Assembly (NCBI GenBank): GCA_022432975.1
Contig: CM039502.1
Coordinates: forward strand, 1,788,375-1,852,374
Source of the DNA: Begonia masoniana
Lineage: Eukaryota; Streptophyta; Magnoliopsida; Cucurbitales; Begoniaceae
Direction: 5' to 3'
DNA: 64,000 bases
The notes under the pieces: model-generated
What the model saw: the letters and a program-made list of their open reading frames with translations, nothing else
Told to the model about the DNA's origin: nothing
The model's database searches: none
Position numbers and translations under genes: made by a program
In this document: one piece after another, positions 1 to 28,093 of the stretch
How the letters are laid out: each line of letters begins with the position of its first letter
Numbering within the stretch: position 1 is the first letter of the stretch

Positions 1-1797
1 TCTCATTCCCTTCCAGTAGAATTGAGAAGCTACTCGTTGAAGGGTCTTCAGATAGCCGGAGTGGCCTCCTATTTTGCCTTCATGGCACTCTGTAATAACT
101 TTATTGGTGAGGGAAGAGTCGCTTGGTAATAGTAGCTTACCCTGATAAAGCAAGTGACCTTGAATTAAGCTGTATCCTGGACAGGAAGCTGAATCATTAG
201 CAACTTTAGATGAAATCGAGCTAAGTGTAGCGTCATGAAAAATAGCATTATCTATTTCATCTAAATCAAGAATATGGGATACGGTGAGAGCCATTATAGA
301 AGAAGCGACTGGTACTCGGGATAATGCATCGGCGGCTCGATTTTCTAGTCCCGGTTTATATTGAATATCAAAATCGTACCCCATCAATTTCGTCAGCCAT
401 TTTTGGTGTTCCATGCTAACCAATCGTTGCTCCAATAAGTATTTCAGGCTACGTTGATCAGTTCGTACAATAAATCTGCGACCCAATAAATAGTGTCTCC
501 ATTTTTGTATTGCAAAGACAATAGCCATCAGCTCCCGATCATACATCGATTTTTGTTGTGCTTTGGGGCCCAATGAGTGACTAAAGTAAGCCACTGGGTG
601 ATTTTGCTGCATTAACACAGCGCCGAGACCTTGACCTGATGCATCCGTTTCTAAGGTAAAAGACTGTGAAAAATCCGGCAAACTTAACACTGGTGTAGTT
701 GTCATAGCAGTTTTAAGAGTAGAGAAGGCTTTTTCCGCCTCATGTCCCCAATGGAAATTGTCTTTGCGTAATAAATCTGTTAATGGCTTAGCCAATATGC
801 CATATCCCTTCACAAAACGTCTATAGTATCCGGTCAAACCCAAAAAACCACGTAACTCTTTCAAAGTTTTTGGGGTAGGCCAATTTGTCATGGCTTCAAT
901 TTTGTCCATATCAGCTGAAACTCCAGATTTAGTAATAATGTGGCCCAAATAGCTTATGCGAGGCTGTCCAAATTGGCACTTGCTGCCATTAAGTTTGAGA
1001 GTATGTGAATTCAAGATCTCCATCACCTGCTGAACATGACTGCAATGTTCTCGTAGTGATTTGCTATAAATGAGAATATCATCAAAAAAGACGAGAACGA
1101 ACTTACGTAATAGTCCCTTGAAGATGTTGTTCATGAGAGCTTGAAAAGTTGATGGAGCGTTTGTAAGTCCAAAGGACATAACAACAAACTCATAGTGTCC
1201 TTCATAGGTCCGAAACGCTGTTTTAGGAATATCTTCAGGTCGAATTCGTATTTGGTGATATCCCGACCGTAAATCCAGTTTGGAGAATAAGTTGGCTCCA
1301 TGTAGCTCATCAAGTAATTCGTCAATATTGGGAATAGGATATCGATCTGGAATTGTGGCATGATTTAAGGCTCGGTAATCAACACAAAATCGCCATGACC
1401 CATTTTTTTTACGAACCAATAATACTGGGCTTGAAAATGGACTAATACTCGGTCTAATGATACCTGCTAGCAACATTTCTTGTACCAACTTCTCAATTTC
1501 TTCTTTCTGGAATTGAGGGTACCGATAAGGGCGCACGTTGATAGGGGAGGTACCTTCACGAAGTATTATGGCGTGATCGTTGGTGCGTGCAGGTGGTAGA
1601 TCCGAAGGTGGCTGAAATAATATTGAGAATTGCTGTAAAATAATCTGAAGATCTGGATGAACTTCGGTTTGTGGTGTTTCTGGGTGTTGGGTCACCGCAT
1701 TTAATTCTAGCAGTGCCCCTTCACAAGTGGGGGTCATCGTACGCAGCATGGTCTTCAAAGAGAGTTGAGTCCGGCACAAACTAGGGTCGCCTTGTAA
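1..1797 (-). CDS. Reverse transcriptase, RNase H and start of integrase (gypsy pol, partial)
   Basis: This is the replication part of pol, which copies element RNA into DNA and inserts it. Reading right to left, the RT palm has VLLVRKKNGSWRFCVDYRALN, FSKLDLRSGYHQIRI and the catalytic FFDD (1078-1089). RNase H has the TDAS and TDQRSLKYLLEQ motifs (around 440-640). The window edge falls in the integrase H2C2 zinc-binding domain (ECHEGKIGGHSGYLKT). At all motifs I checked the frame matches gag and protease, and I see no further stop. The integrase core is missing only because the window ends. Confidence 0.9.
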
Positions 1798-2295
1798 TCA
1801 GACCGTGATCTCGCCTATCTTGAATCGCATAGTTAATTCGCTCCAATTAATATGAGTACTACCGAGGGTCTTAAGCCACTGTATCCCCAAAATAACGTCA
1901 ATGCTGCCCAATTCCAGAGGGAGAAAATCGGCCACGATTTCCACTCCTTGACATGAGAGAGCTAAATCTCGACAAATACCCATTGCCGAAACAGAGACCC
2001 CGGTGCCCATAATGACGCCATACCCTTTAGTGGGTGTAATTGGCAGCTTTAGTTGCTCGATGAGGGAGAGGGAAATAAAGTTGTGGGTTGCCCCACTGTC
2101 GATCAAAATGATGACAGAGTGTCCCGCCATGGATCCTTGGAGTTTCATGGTGGAAGGAGTTGTTAGTCCGACTACCGAATTTAGAGAAAGCTCCACTGTT
2201 TCTGATAGCTCGTCAGTGGTCTTAGCGGAAATCGCTGAGTCGTTGATGGTTTCCTCCGTTTCTATTTCGTCAAAAGCGACCAAAACTTGTAGTTC
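1798..2295 (-). CDS. Aspartic protease segment of the gypsy pol
   Basis: The protease matures the Gag-Pol polyprotein. The active-site triplet is seen in IDSGATHNFIS, followed by a flap region and the ILGIQWL motif typical of retropepsins of plant gypsy elements. The segment continues the gag frame after the TGA at 2296-2298 and ends in a second in-frame TGA at 1798-1800, directly before LQGDPSL, where the connection to RT is normally continuous. No separate initiation signal is evident, so it would be made only as part of a fusion. It is best seen as one piece of a nonsense-damaged gag-pol. Confidence 0.85.
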   Translation of the reverse strand, partial: ELQVLVAFDEIETEETINDSAISAKTTDELSETVELSLNSVVGLTTPSTMKLQGSMAGHSVIILIDSGATHNFISLSLIEQLKLPITPTKGYGVIMGTGVSVSAMGICRDLALSCQGVEIVADFLPLELGSIDVILGIQWLKTLGSTHINWSELTMRFKIGEITV

Positions 2296-3381
2296 TCATT
2301 TGGCACATCGGTGACCCACAGTGTAGCGCTCGTTGCATCGAAAACATAGTCCTCGCTCGCGTCTGGACTGTAGTTCGGCATCGGTAAGTCGCCTGAAATT
2401 AGGCGAAGATCGAATAGTATTTGATCTGACTGTACTGGAGTTCGTAGTAGCGAGCCGCTGGCTGGAGGGAGGTTGGGTATTAGTGGGCTGAACCGGTTCA
2501 GAGAAGGAAGAAATCCGAGAGGGAGCAGCTAGTCCTGGAGAGGTTTGTCGGGAGTTGTTTGCATCTGGGCTTGATCTCGCATGGAATAAGAGGTGGTTCT
2601 TCTCTTCTATCCTGAGGGCCATCTCCATGAGTCGATGCAATCCAATGGGCTTCAACATTCTGACTTCTGCACGAATTTCTGGTTGGAGCCCATTAATAAA
2701 ATGACTTTCCAGAACAACTTCTGGAATTTCCCTCAAAGAAGAAGCTTGTATTTCGAACTCCCTGCGATAGTCTTGAACAGTGCCCACTTGTCTTAACGCC
2801 AGAAATCGTTCGCAAGCAGAACCATCTTGAGAGGAGCGAAACCGATTCAACAGAGCAGTGCGAAATTCAGCCCAATTTCGAAAAACATGTCGGTTTTCTT
2901 CCCATTGTAACCAAGCTAGGGTGTCACCATCCATGCAGACAACTGCTGCTTCCAAACGCTCTTGCTCGGTCATATGGTTGATGATGAAATAGCGCTCGAT
3001 TCTATAGATCCACCCATCAGGGTTCTCACCTGTAAAAATGGGCATTTCTAGGCGGCGAAGAGGTTGATTTCGAGGGTAGAAATCTGATGCGAATCCGTGA
3101 TTGCGAGGATAGAAATCTGATGCGAATCCTTCCCCTCTTCTAAAATCCTCCGAGGTCGAGCGTCGTGGCCTGCTGGGTTCTGCTTCGTCGGGGGCTGCCC
3201 GATGTTTTCCCTTCCGTTCGGATTCTTTGAGTTGGCGTAGTCTTTTTTCCACGGAGTCTAAAACTGTAAGTTTGTCCATAAATCCTTCCATTGTTTTGCC
3301 CAAAGCCAATAATCGCCGTAAATCATCAGTAATATTGTCGTTGTCCACTTCCTCTATTTCTCTCTGATTTTCAGACGGCAT
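2296..3381 (-). CDS. Gag of the gypsy element
   Basis: This is the capsid/nucleocapsid polyprotein that packages element RNA. The frame is open from 3486, but its first part lies in the LTR and across the primer binding site, so the methionine at 3381 (MPSENQRE...) is the likely start. It has a Glu/Arg-rich N-terminus, a Retrotrans_gag region with FTGENPDGWIYR and WLQWEE, a Ser/Pro-rich linker, and a zinc knuckle near the end (CFRCNERYTVGHRC). A TGA at 2296-2298 ends it, yet the same frame continues straight into the protease. That stop is either a nonsense mutation (a CGA to TGA change would give it) or a readthrough point. I favour mutation because a second TGA follows. Confidence 0.85.
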   Translation of the reverse strand: MPSENQREIEEVDNDNITDDLRRLLALGKTMEGFMDKLTVLDSVEKRLRQLKESERKGKHRAAPDEAEPSRPRRSTSEDFRRGEGFASDFYPRNHGFASDFYPRNQPLRRLEMPIFTGENPDGWIYRIERYFIINHMTEQERLEAAVVCMDGDTLAWLQWEENRHVFRNWAEFRTALLNRFRSSQDGSACERFLALRQVGTVQDYRREFEIQASSLREIPEVVLESHFINGLQPEIRAEVRMLKPIGLHRLMEMALRIEEKNHLLFHARSSPDANNSRQTSPGLAAPSRISSFSEPVQPTNTQPPSSQRLATTNSSTVRSNTIRSSPNFRRLTDAELQSRRERGLCFRCNERYTVGHRCAK

Positions 3382-3410
3382 AGATGGTCTAAGGGAGTAA
3401 GGATCGAAGT

Positions 3411-3421
3411 CTCTGATACCA
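3411..3421 (-). other. Primer binding site, initiator tRNA-Met
   Basis: The minus strand reads TGGTATCAGAG, complementary to the 3' end of plant initiator tRNA-Met, the usual primer for plant LTR retrotransposons. It follows directly on the proposed LTR end. Confidence 0.85.
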
Positions 3422-3424
3422 AAT

Positions 3425-3795
3425 TGATAAGAAAATTTATTTAGAAAATAACAATAAGAACAAGATGAGTACAAGAGTGGAGGCAATAGGGAGATCCACT
3501 ATCCCCTATTCTTTTCCTGACGTCTCTCCTCTACCATGTTCTCTATTTATTGATGCTTAATAAAATAGGAATGCTTAATAAAATAGGAATGCAATAAAAT
3601 AGGAATTCTCTAATAATGAGCTAATTATCTTCTTCTCCTTAATTGGTGTTAATTGCCATCTTCTCTTCTTTATTCTCGATGGAAGGTATCTCCGCATTTA
3701 CTTCAGAATTATTTTCTCCATGATTCTTGCTAGTTGCCCTCTGTTGATGATCTTTAGATTTTCTTGTGTAGATGCGATGTATTGGAGGCTTATCA
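3425..3795 (-). repeat. 5' LTR of the gypsy element
   Basis: On the minus strand the segment starts TGATAA and ends TTATCA, a perfect 6-bp terminal inverted repeat inside the TG...CA rule. It ends three bases before the primer binding site, as LTRs do. It is 371 bp. The partner LTR is outside the window, so the outer edge rests on the inverted repeat alone. Confidence 0.65.
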
Positions 3796-4359
3796 GAAAC
3801 AGTCTTACTTTTATTTCTGGATGCCTATCCAATCCTACTGATGCGTGCGCTTATGCAGATCTTTGATTTAGTATAGTGTCTGACTCTTATATATTTTAAA
3901 TGGTTATTATTATTATTATACTTTTATTACATGCACTAAATTAAAAGTCATGAAATATGTGCATATATTGAAGGATGATTTTATCATATGTTTTCTTTTT
4001 TCCCGTCTTTGAAATTCTATCAAAAGATCTACATTTCTTATAAAAAGTGAAAGTTTCTCAAATTATCAGGTAGCTAGTGAAATGTGTGTTATTGATTATA
4101 TATTTAGTGACACAACACTTGCAGGAAGTCTTCCATTAACTAAGCTCATTTGTATAAAATTATTCGTGGCACACGCTAGCTTTATGAGCATGCTTAATAT
4201 TGAAGTTCATTTGACTGTTTTTCCAGGTATAAGGTGGTGCTATGTCTTGTTTCTTGCTGATGTATACTTTTGGTTGTTTGATTAATGTTATCTAACCATC
4301 TCTGTTGTATTTAATGTTTACGAACTTAATTATCATCATTTGCTATTTGTACTCCGCAG
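3796..4359 (+). other. Non-coding flank, probable CDC27B intron
   Basis: AT-rich sequence between the LTR and the first recognisable CDC27B exon. It ends in a pyrimidine tract and a CAG 3' splice site at 4357-4359. I see no coding segment. Earlier exons of the gene are not visible in the window. Confidence 0.5.
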
Positions 4360-7300
4360 GGATACCAAACGAGGCTTTTGAAGATTCTCGTTTATGTAGT
4401 ATGGCCACTGGTTCTAGTTCATCTTCCTATTGTGATAGGAGAGCTCCTGAATGAGATGGAGCAGCCATACCAGTTGGCAGCAGTGTAATGGATGATTCAA
4501 ATACTAGTAACGGTGCTTATGAAATACTAGGCCTTTTGAGAATCCTTGGGGAAGGCTATAGACTTTCTTCCATGTACTGGTGCCAGGTATTACAAATTAG
4601 TATTGAACAAACAAGAGTTAGAACTGTTATAATAATTATTGATGTAAGTCAATTAGATGCAATGTTCAACTTGTTTCTTCAATTTTTTCCTATGGTGCAG
4701 GATGCTGTGGCTGTCTACAATAAACTTCCACACAAGCATTATTATACAGGATGGGTGCTTTCTCAGGTACTGATAGTGCATGCGCTCCTGCTTCTCTTCT
4801 CTGGATATTTGCTCTTGCCATGTTTGTTATGTCTGTTGAAGCATTTTGTCTGTACGCTCAAACGTAACAAAGTTCAATATAAGAGATGATTTTGCTAAGA
4901 AACATTGCTGCTTCAGAGAACTTTTTACTTATATAGCTTGAATTTGTTGCATTTATTTTATAAATTTCTGTTAACTTGTTTTTAGCTTCACTCCCTCTGT
5001 TAATTTTCTTGTAACTTGTAGAGTTGGTTTATAATTTTTCGGAATGAGCAATGCAGTTATTGCATAATGATTCATGTGCTAAAAGTTTAGATGTGGGGTG
5101 GGGTGGGGGGGGTGGGGTATATATATCACTTTCGGATTGAAATTTTTTTTGTTTAGATTTTTTTTTTGTTTAGATTTTTTTTTTGTTTAGATTTTTTTTT
5201 TGTTTAGATTTTTTTTTTGTTTAGATTTTTTTTTTGTTTAGATTTTTTTTTTGTTTAGATTTTTTTTTTGTTTAGATTTTTTTTTTGTTTAGATTTTTTT
5301 TTTGTTTAGATTTTTTTTTTGTTTAGATTTTTTTTTTGTTTAGATTTTTTTTTTGTTTAGATTTTTTTTTTGTTTAGATTTTTTTTTTGTTTAGATTTTT
5401 TTTTTGTTTAGATTTTTTTTTTGTTTAGATTTTTTTTTTGTTTAGATTTTTTTTTTGTTTAGATTTTTTTTTTGTTTAGATTTTTTTTTTGTTTAGATTT
5501 TTTTTTTGTTTAGATTTTTTTTTTGTTTAGATTTTTTTTTTGTTTAGATTTTTTTTTTGTTTAGATTTTTTTTTTGTTTAGATTTTTTTTTTGTTTAGAT
5601 TTTTTTTTTGTTTAGATTTTTTTTTTGTTTAGATTTTTTTTTTGTTTAGATTTTTTTTTTGTTTAGATTTTTTTTTTGTTTAGATTTTTTTTTTGTTTAG
5701 ATTTTTTTTTTGTTTAGATTTTTTTTTTGTTTAGATTTTTTTTTTGTTTAGATTTTTTTTTTGTTTAGATTTTTTTTTTGTTTAGATTTTTTTTTTGTTT
5801 AGATTTTTTTTTTGTTTAGATTTTTTTTTTGTTTAGATTTTTTTTTTGTTTAGATTTTTTTTTTGTTTAGATTTTTTTTTTGTTTAGATTTTTTTTTTGT
5901 TTAGATTTTTTTTTTGTTTAGATTTTTTTTTTGTTTAGATTTTTTTTTTGTTTAGATTTTTTTTTTGTTTAGATTTTTTTTTTGTTTAGATTTTTTTTTT
6001 GTTTAGATTTTTTTTTTGTTTAGATTTTTTTTTTGTTTAGATTTTTTTTTTGTTTAGATTTTTTTTTTGTTTAGATTTTTTTTTTGTTTAGATTTTTTTT
6101 TTGTTTAGATTTTTTTTTTGTTTAGATTTTTTTTTTGTTTAGATTTTTTTTTTGTTTAGATTTTTTTTTTGTTTAGATTTTTTTTTTGTTTAGATTTTTT
6201 TTTTGTTTAGATTTTTTTTTTGTTTAGATTTTTTTTTTGTTTAGATTTTTTTTTTGTTTAGATTTTTTTTTTGTTTAGATTTTTTTTTTGTTTAGATTTT
6301 TTTTTTGTTTAGATTTTTTTTTTGTTTAGATTTTTTTTTTGTTTAGATTTTTTTTTTGTTTAGATTTTTTTTTTGTTTAGATTTTTTTTTTGTTTAGATT
6401 TTTTTTTTGTTTAGATTTTTTTTTTGTTTAGATTTTTTTTTTGTTTAGATTTTTTTTTTGTTTAGATTTTTTTTTTGTTTAGATTTTTTTTTTGTTTAGA
6501 TTTTTTTTTTGTTTAGATTTTTTTTTTGTTTAGATTTTTTTTTTGTTTAGATTTTTTTTTTGTTTAGATTTTTTTTTTGTTTAGATTTTTTTTTTGTTTA
6601 GATTTTTTTTTTGTTTAGATTTTTTTTTTGTTTAGATTTTTTTTTTGTTTAGATTTTTTTTTTGTTTAGATTTTTTTTTTGTTTAGATTTTTTTTTTGTT
6701 TAGATTTTTTTTTTGTTTAGATTTTTTTTTTGTTTAGATTTTTTTTTTGTTTAGATTTTTTTTTTGTTTAGATTTTTTTTTTGTTTAGATTTTTTTTTTG
6801 TTTAGATTTTTTTTTTGTTTAGATTTTTTTTTTGTTTAGATTTTTTTTTTGTTTAGATTTTTTTTTTGTTTAGATTTTTTTTTTGTTTAGATTTTTTTTT
6901 TGTTTAGATTTTTTTTTTGTTTAGATTTTTTTTTTGTTTAGATTTTTTTTTTGTTTAGATTTTTTTTTTGTTTAGATTTTTTTTTTGTTTAGATTTTTTT
7001 TTTGTTTAGATTTTTTTTTTGTTTAGATTTTTTTTTTGTTTAGATTTTTTTTTTGTTTAGATTTTTTTTTTGTTTAGATTTTTTTTTTGTTTAGATTTTT
7101 TTTTTGTTTAGATTTTTTTTTTGTTTAGATTTTTTTTTTGTTTAGATTTTTTTTGTTGGATTATTTGGTAATGATCAACTTAATATATAAATCATCTATA
7201 ACTGCACTTGTTCATTATATTTATTTAATTGGGAAGGCACCCCAGAATAAGGCTACATATAATTTTTTCAATCCAAAAGTAAGTTTCTCAACTTCTGGCT

Positions 7301-9364
7301 ACTGATAAAAATAATAATTTAAAATACATGTGCTTTTTTCATTAGTTCTATCTTTGGTTAGTTGGTAATGAGTATGGCTTGTTGTGATTATAAGCAAGAA
7401 CTTTTCGTAGAACAAGAGATACAGATGTTGGAAATATTCTAGCTACAAACAATTTCTGTTCCAGATGTTTTTTCGTTGTGAAAGACTGATAACCGTGGTA
7501 CTTAAATGTTTTGGTTTAAAACCACAAGAATATAGTTAAAAGCCTTATAATAAAATGAATTAGAAATTTAATAATCTTGTATGATTATTGTCTCTGCAGC
7601 ATTGTTGATTGATTTGTCTTGTATCTGTTACACTAGTAACTTCCGTGGCTTTTTTATTCCTGAACCTATCGAACTTTTTCACTTCATTAAAGGTATTTGG
7701 CATCTTTATTGCAGCATTTGAAGAAAGATATGAAGTTAAGTTACTTAGCTCAAGAACTGATAGTGACTGACCCGTTAGCTTCCTCAATCTTGGTAAGCAA
7801 ATTAAACTTCAGTTGATATTTCATGCAGGCTTCTAGGAACAGCCGATAAATGATTCTGAGTGATATAACTTGGTTATTTCTTGTATTTTTTTCCCTCGGA
7901 GATTTACTGTTTCTCAATGATACTCTTTCATTTGTCCCCACAAAAAATCATGTCGGAGCTTCAGAAATATGTATTCTGAACTGTTTCTCTATCAAAGATA
8001 ACATGTTTGTGTTCTGTAGAATATCTTTCAACTTTACCGCTACCACTTAGAATGAAAATTTACATATATATTACACATGTTAAACTAAACTTTGAATTCG
8101 TTCATCTTTGCTTTATTCAGAGTTTCTCACTTCTATTTCTCTTTCCCGGACTGGATAAAAATGTAGGTGTGCTACGGGAAATTGCTATAGCTTGCAAAAG
8201 GACCATGAAACTGGTTTGAAAAATTTTCAGCGTGCTACTCAATTGAACTCAAGATTTGCATATGCTCACACCCTTTGTGGTCTTGAGTATGAAACTTTTC
8301 CTTTTTAATATTTTAAGCACTTGTATATGTATTGCACAACTAGTTATGATTAATTTGCTGCTGTTCTCTTCAGATATGTGGCTTTAGAGGATTTTGAGAA
8401 TGGAATTAAGTGCTACCAGGCTGCACTACGGGCCTATGTAAGACATTACAACGCTTGGTATGGGCTTGGAATGGTCTATCTTCGCCAAGAGAAGTTTGAA
8501 TTTTCGGAGCATCATTTCCGAATGGCGTTCCAAATAAATAATCGCTTATCTGTAATTATGTCATTTCTTGGCACGGCCATGCATGCCTTAAAGGTAAGTC
8601 ATCTTTAATATTCATAATATTCTTGCTAATAATAGATATCTTCGAAGCCTTGCTAAATGGTTTTTCATCATGGATAGAGGAATGAGGATGCATTGGCGAT
8701 GATGGAGAAGGCTATTTTGGCTAATAAGAAGAACCCCCTCCCTACTTATCAAAAGGCTAACATACTTTTAAGCCTTAAAAAATTTGATGAAGCTTTAAAA
8801 GTCTTGGAGTGAGCTTAAAGAATATGCTCCCCGTGAAAGCAGTGTGTATGCTTTAATGGGTAAGATCTACAAGCGATGGGACATGCATGAGAAAGTTATG
8901 CTCTATTTTGGTATTGCCTTAGATTTGAAGCCATCAGCTACAGATGTTGCTATTATTAAGGTGATTATCTTTCTTATTACAATCTCAAATCAGATGACTT
9001 TCCTTGTATTAGAAATATACTTTATACGTTGAAATCTATTACAGGAATATCATGTCAATGTGTTTAAAATCTTTATTTTTTATATAGGTTCATTTTATTT
9101 AGATCGATCTTCATCTATGAGTTATTTTATTTGATTATTTTCTTAATTTTCGTGTTTCTTTATTAGAATAGTTTGTCATTATCTACATCAAAATTTTGAT
9201 ATAGACTATGAGATGTTAATTAAAAACCATATGTTCTCTATGTTTTCGTGCCTCTTAATGTTTTAATCTTACTACCTCCGGATTTTCTATTTTTCATTTG
9301 ATTGTTTTAACAGGCTGCAGTTGAGAAGTTGCATTTGCCAGATGAAATGGAAGATGACTTGTAA
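4360..9364 (+). pseudogene. CDC27B: CDC27B/HOBBIT (APC3), C-terminal TPR half, decayed
   Basis: CDC27/APC3 is a tetratricopeptide-repeat scaffold of the anaphase-promoting complex, a nuclear ubiquitin ligase that drives mitotic exit. Exons with GT-AG borders are visible at 4360-4586, 4701-4766, 7715-7792, 8167-8286, 8374-8593, 8678-8960 and 9314-9364. They encode recognisable HOBBIT segments (DDSNTSNGAYEILGLLR, YNAWYGLGMVYLRQEKFEF, SVYALMGKIYKR) and end at TAA 9362-9364. Damage: an in-frame TGA at 4452; the exon normally lying between the second and third exons here is absent, where the 17-bp array now lies; exon 7715-7792 does not join the next in phase, consistent with one extra base; exon 8678-8960 is 283 nt with an extra T at 8810 giving a stop. 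The N-terminal exons are not present. It is a pseudogene unless the indels are sequencing errors; the TGA and missing exon argue for true decay. Confidence 0.88.
5151..7154 (+). repeat. 17-bp tandem array (GTTTAGA + T10), 117 exact units
   Basis: The unit GTTTAGATTTTTTTTTT repeats exactly 117 times from 5151 to 7139, then a shortened unit (eight T) runs to 7154. I see no variant unit. It lies inside the CDC27B pseudogene, just downstream of a G-rich tract at about 5094-5118. Such perfection over 2 kb is unlike an aged satellite and suggests assembly expansion or very recent amplification. Confidence 0.97.
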
Positions 9365-15561
<6,197 letters not shown>

Positions 15562-15578
15562 ATCTCTCTCTAAAAGAC

Positions 15579-17651
<2,073 letters not shown>

Positions 17652-17655
17652 AGAC

Positions 17656-18264
17656 ATGATGCGGATGGAAATAGAACGAAGCACACCAGAAGTAGCAAAG
17701 AAGCTATGGAACGTGGTAAGAATAGTCTTCTACGTGCTAGGAAAAGGCTTGTCCAAAAGCAAGCTCATGTTCGAACTTAATCTAATGTTCGAGCGAAGCA
17801 AGCTCGCCGGAGAAGCTCTAACAAAACTAACCAAATTCCATCACACCTCCGCCTTCAGCTGCCGGAGCACCGACATAGCCAACTCCTTCGTCTCCCCTCG
17901 CGAATACGAGTTCAGCTGCAGTAACAGTCCCCAGTACCGTTTCCACTCTCACCGGCGAAAGCATTTCCCGAAACCCTATAGATACGACGACGACATCGCA
18001 GTCCAGAGGGTTTTCGAAATGTTGAACAGCGAGAAAATGGACGCTTCTCCATTGATAACGTTGCCGGGGTTCGGAAAGTTAAGTCCTTTGGTGAGGCAAT
18101 TGAGAATAACAGACTCGCCATTTCCATTGAAGGACGAAGGAGATGCCCAGATCGATAAAGCGGCTGAAAATTTCATAGAAAACTTCTATAAAGATCTTAA
18201 ACTGCAGAAAAAAATGGCGTCCTTTGGCTCTCCTTATAACGAACGGCACTTCCGGAGCCGATGA
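17656..18264 (+). CDS. DUF761 family protein (Avr9/Cf-9 rapidly elicited protein 146-like)
   Basis: An intact single-exon gene for a 202-residue protein. The N-terminus (MEIE...AKKLWNVVRIVFYVLGKGLSK) is the hydrophobic/basic start typical of this family. The middle has EYEFSCSNSP, then LPGFGKLSPLVRQLRI with ITDSPFPL. The C-terminus has the DUF761 signature IDKAAENFIENFYKDLKLQ. Members are plant-specific, and one was found as a transcript rapidly induced in tobacco Cf-9 cells; their biochemical function is unknown. The start may be 17656 or the methionine at 17665 (MEIE), the usual family start. There is no membrane segment beyond the short N-terminal hydrophobic stretch. It stands alone, with a CT tract as leader. 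The family call is confident; any defence role is inference. Confidence 0.88.
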   Translation: MMRMEIERSTPEVAKKLWNVVRIVFYVLGKGLSKSKLMFELNLMFERSKLAGEALTKLTKFHHTSAFSCRSTDIANSFVSPREYEFSCSNSPQYRFHSHRRKHFPKPYRYDDDIAVQRVFEMLNSEKMDASPLITLPGFGKLSPLVRQLRITDSPFPLKDEGDAQIDKAAENFIENFYKDLKLQKKMASFGSPYNERHFRSR

Positions 18265-19143
18265 AACATCGGTGGCCGGCGAAGTCGATTTACGTGTTTG
18301 TGGGTGTGTTTGTATGTACACTTCTGCTTTGCATGAAATCATATAAATACCTGTTTTAATGCAGAATTTCAACTGAGTAGATAATTGGCGTGACATTAAC
18401 GCATCTAAATTAATTCGACACGTAAAAATAATCACATGACACAATCTCAGCGTTGACGAAACAGGTTCCGCCCTTCCTAAATTAACATAGCTTTTGCGAA
18501 TATTAATTTTTCAACTAACTAATTCCTAATTATTTAAAACTTAAATTTTTTTAAAATAATATTACTTTTATTCTTTAATTCATACCCGATGACGTGATAT
18601 TGATAAATTAGTTCAATTAATAATTTATTTTAATTATTTATATTATCGTTAAATCAAGAAATTTTTTTCTCTCTCCCCAATCAGATAGATAAACATACCT
18701 TTCGAAGCTTATCTTGACTATTTGAGGACACGAAGGATCAACTTGTGTATTTGTGGCGGTCTATTTTCTTATTATATCCTCCCTTTAATTTTCCTTTTAA
18801 ATCCACTATTTTATATAGAAGAGCAATTGCGATAGTAGTTAAAAGAATAAAACAATTACACTTATGAATGTAACGATAGTCAAATCTCTCGTTTTCATTG
18901 GATGGGAGGTGAAGATAGATCCACATGATAAGACACTAAGATAGATTTTAGGGTTAAGTTTGATTTACGCCTTTTAAGCCTATTACTTAATTGGACCATG
19001 TTATCAATTTATCTATTAAATCAGTACATGTCTATCATATTTTTTATTTAATGAAGTCAATCGACCTACTCTTCTATGATTTCAAACTAGGTCGGTTGTG
19101 TGACATAGATCAAAATGAAGTCATGAATTCCTAGAGTTGTTTG

Positions 19144-27882
<8,739 letters not shown>

Positions 27883-28093
27883 AACTCCACCTTGACACGA
27901 ATTCCACAAGAGAGATCCAACGGGCTACTCGGCCCAACAAAATCGAATCCAGAACACTGAACTCTGATAATCTCCACCTTCAACGAAATTCTGGTGCAAG
28001 GAAACAAATCTGTAAAACTCCATTAAAAAGCTCCTCTACCATACAGGCCCCAGATGGGCCAACTCAGCATCCGATACCGATCAAGTTTAAGTC
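27883..28093 (-). other. 3' end of the outer copia internal region with polypurine tracts
   Basis: On the minus strand the bases next to the LTR read CAAGGTGGAGTT, a polypurine tract where plus-strand DNA synthesis would start. A second copy, GAAGGTGGAGATT, lies ~80 bases upstream. No coding frame is recognised. It joins abruptly to the 47-bp array at 28094. Confidence 0.65.

Larger units (their letters stand above)
1..3795 (-). mobile_element. Ty3/gypsy LTR retrotransposon, cut by window edge
   Basis: Reading the minus strand from 3795 leftwards gives a 5' LTR, a tRNA-Met primer binding site, gag with a zinc knuckle, an aspartic protease, reverse transcriptase, RNase H and the zinc-binding start of integrase. 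RT before integrase is the Ty3/gypsy order. All coding parts share one frame, interrupted by two TGA codons. The rest of integrase, the 3' LTR and the left target-site copy lie outside the window. The element sits upstream of the CDC27B exons in the opposite orientation, so it may lie in an intron of that gene. Confidence 0.93.

Noticed and set aside
1131..1361. Minus-strand 76-residue frame inside gypsy RT
   Set aside because: Out of frame with the RT motifs that surround it.
2003..2314. Plus-strand open frame opposite the gypsy protease
   Set aside because: Shadow of the minus-strand protease; no recognisable motifs.
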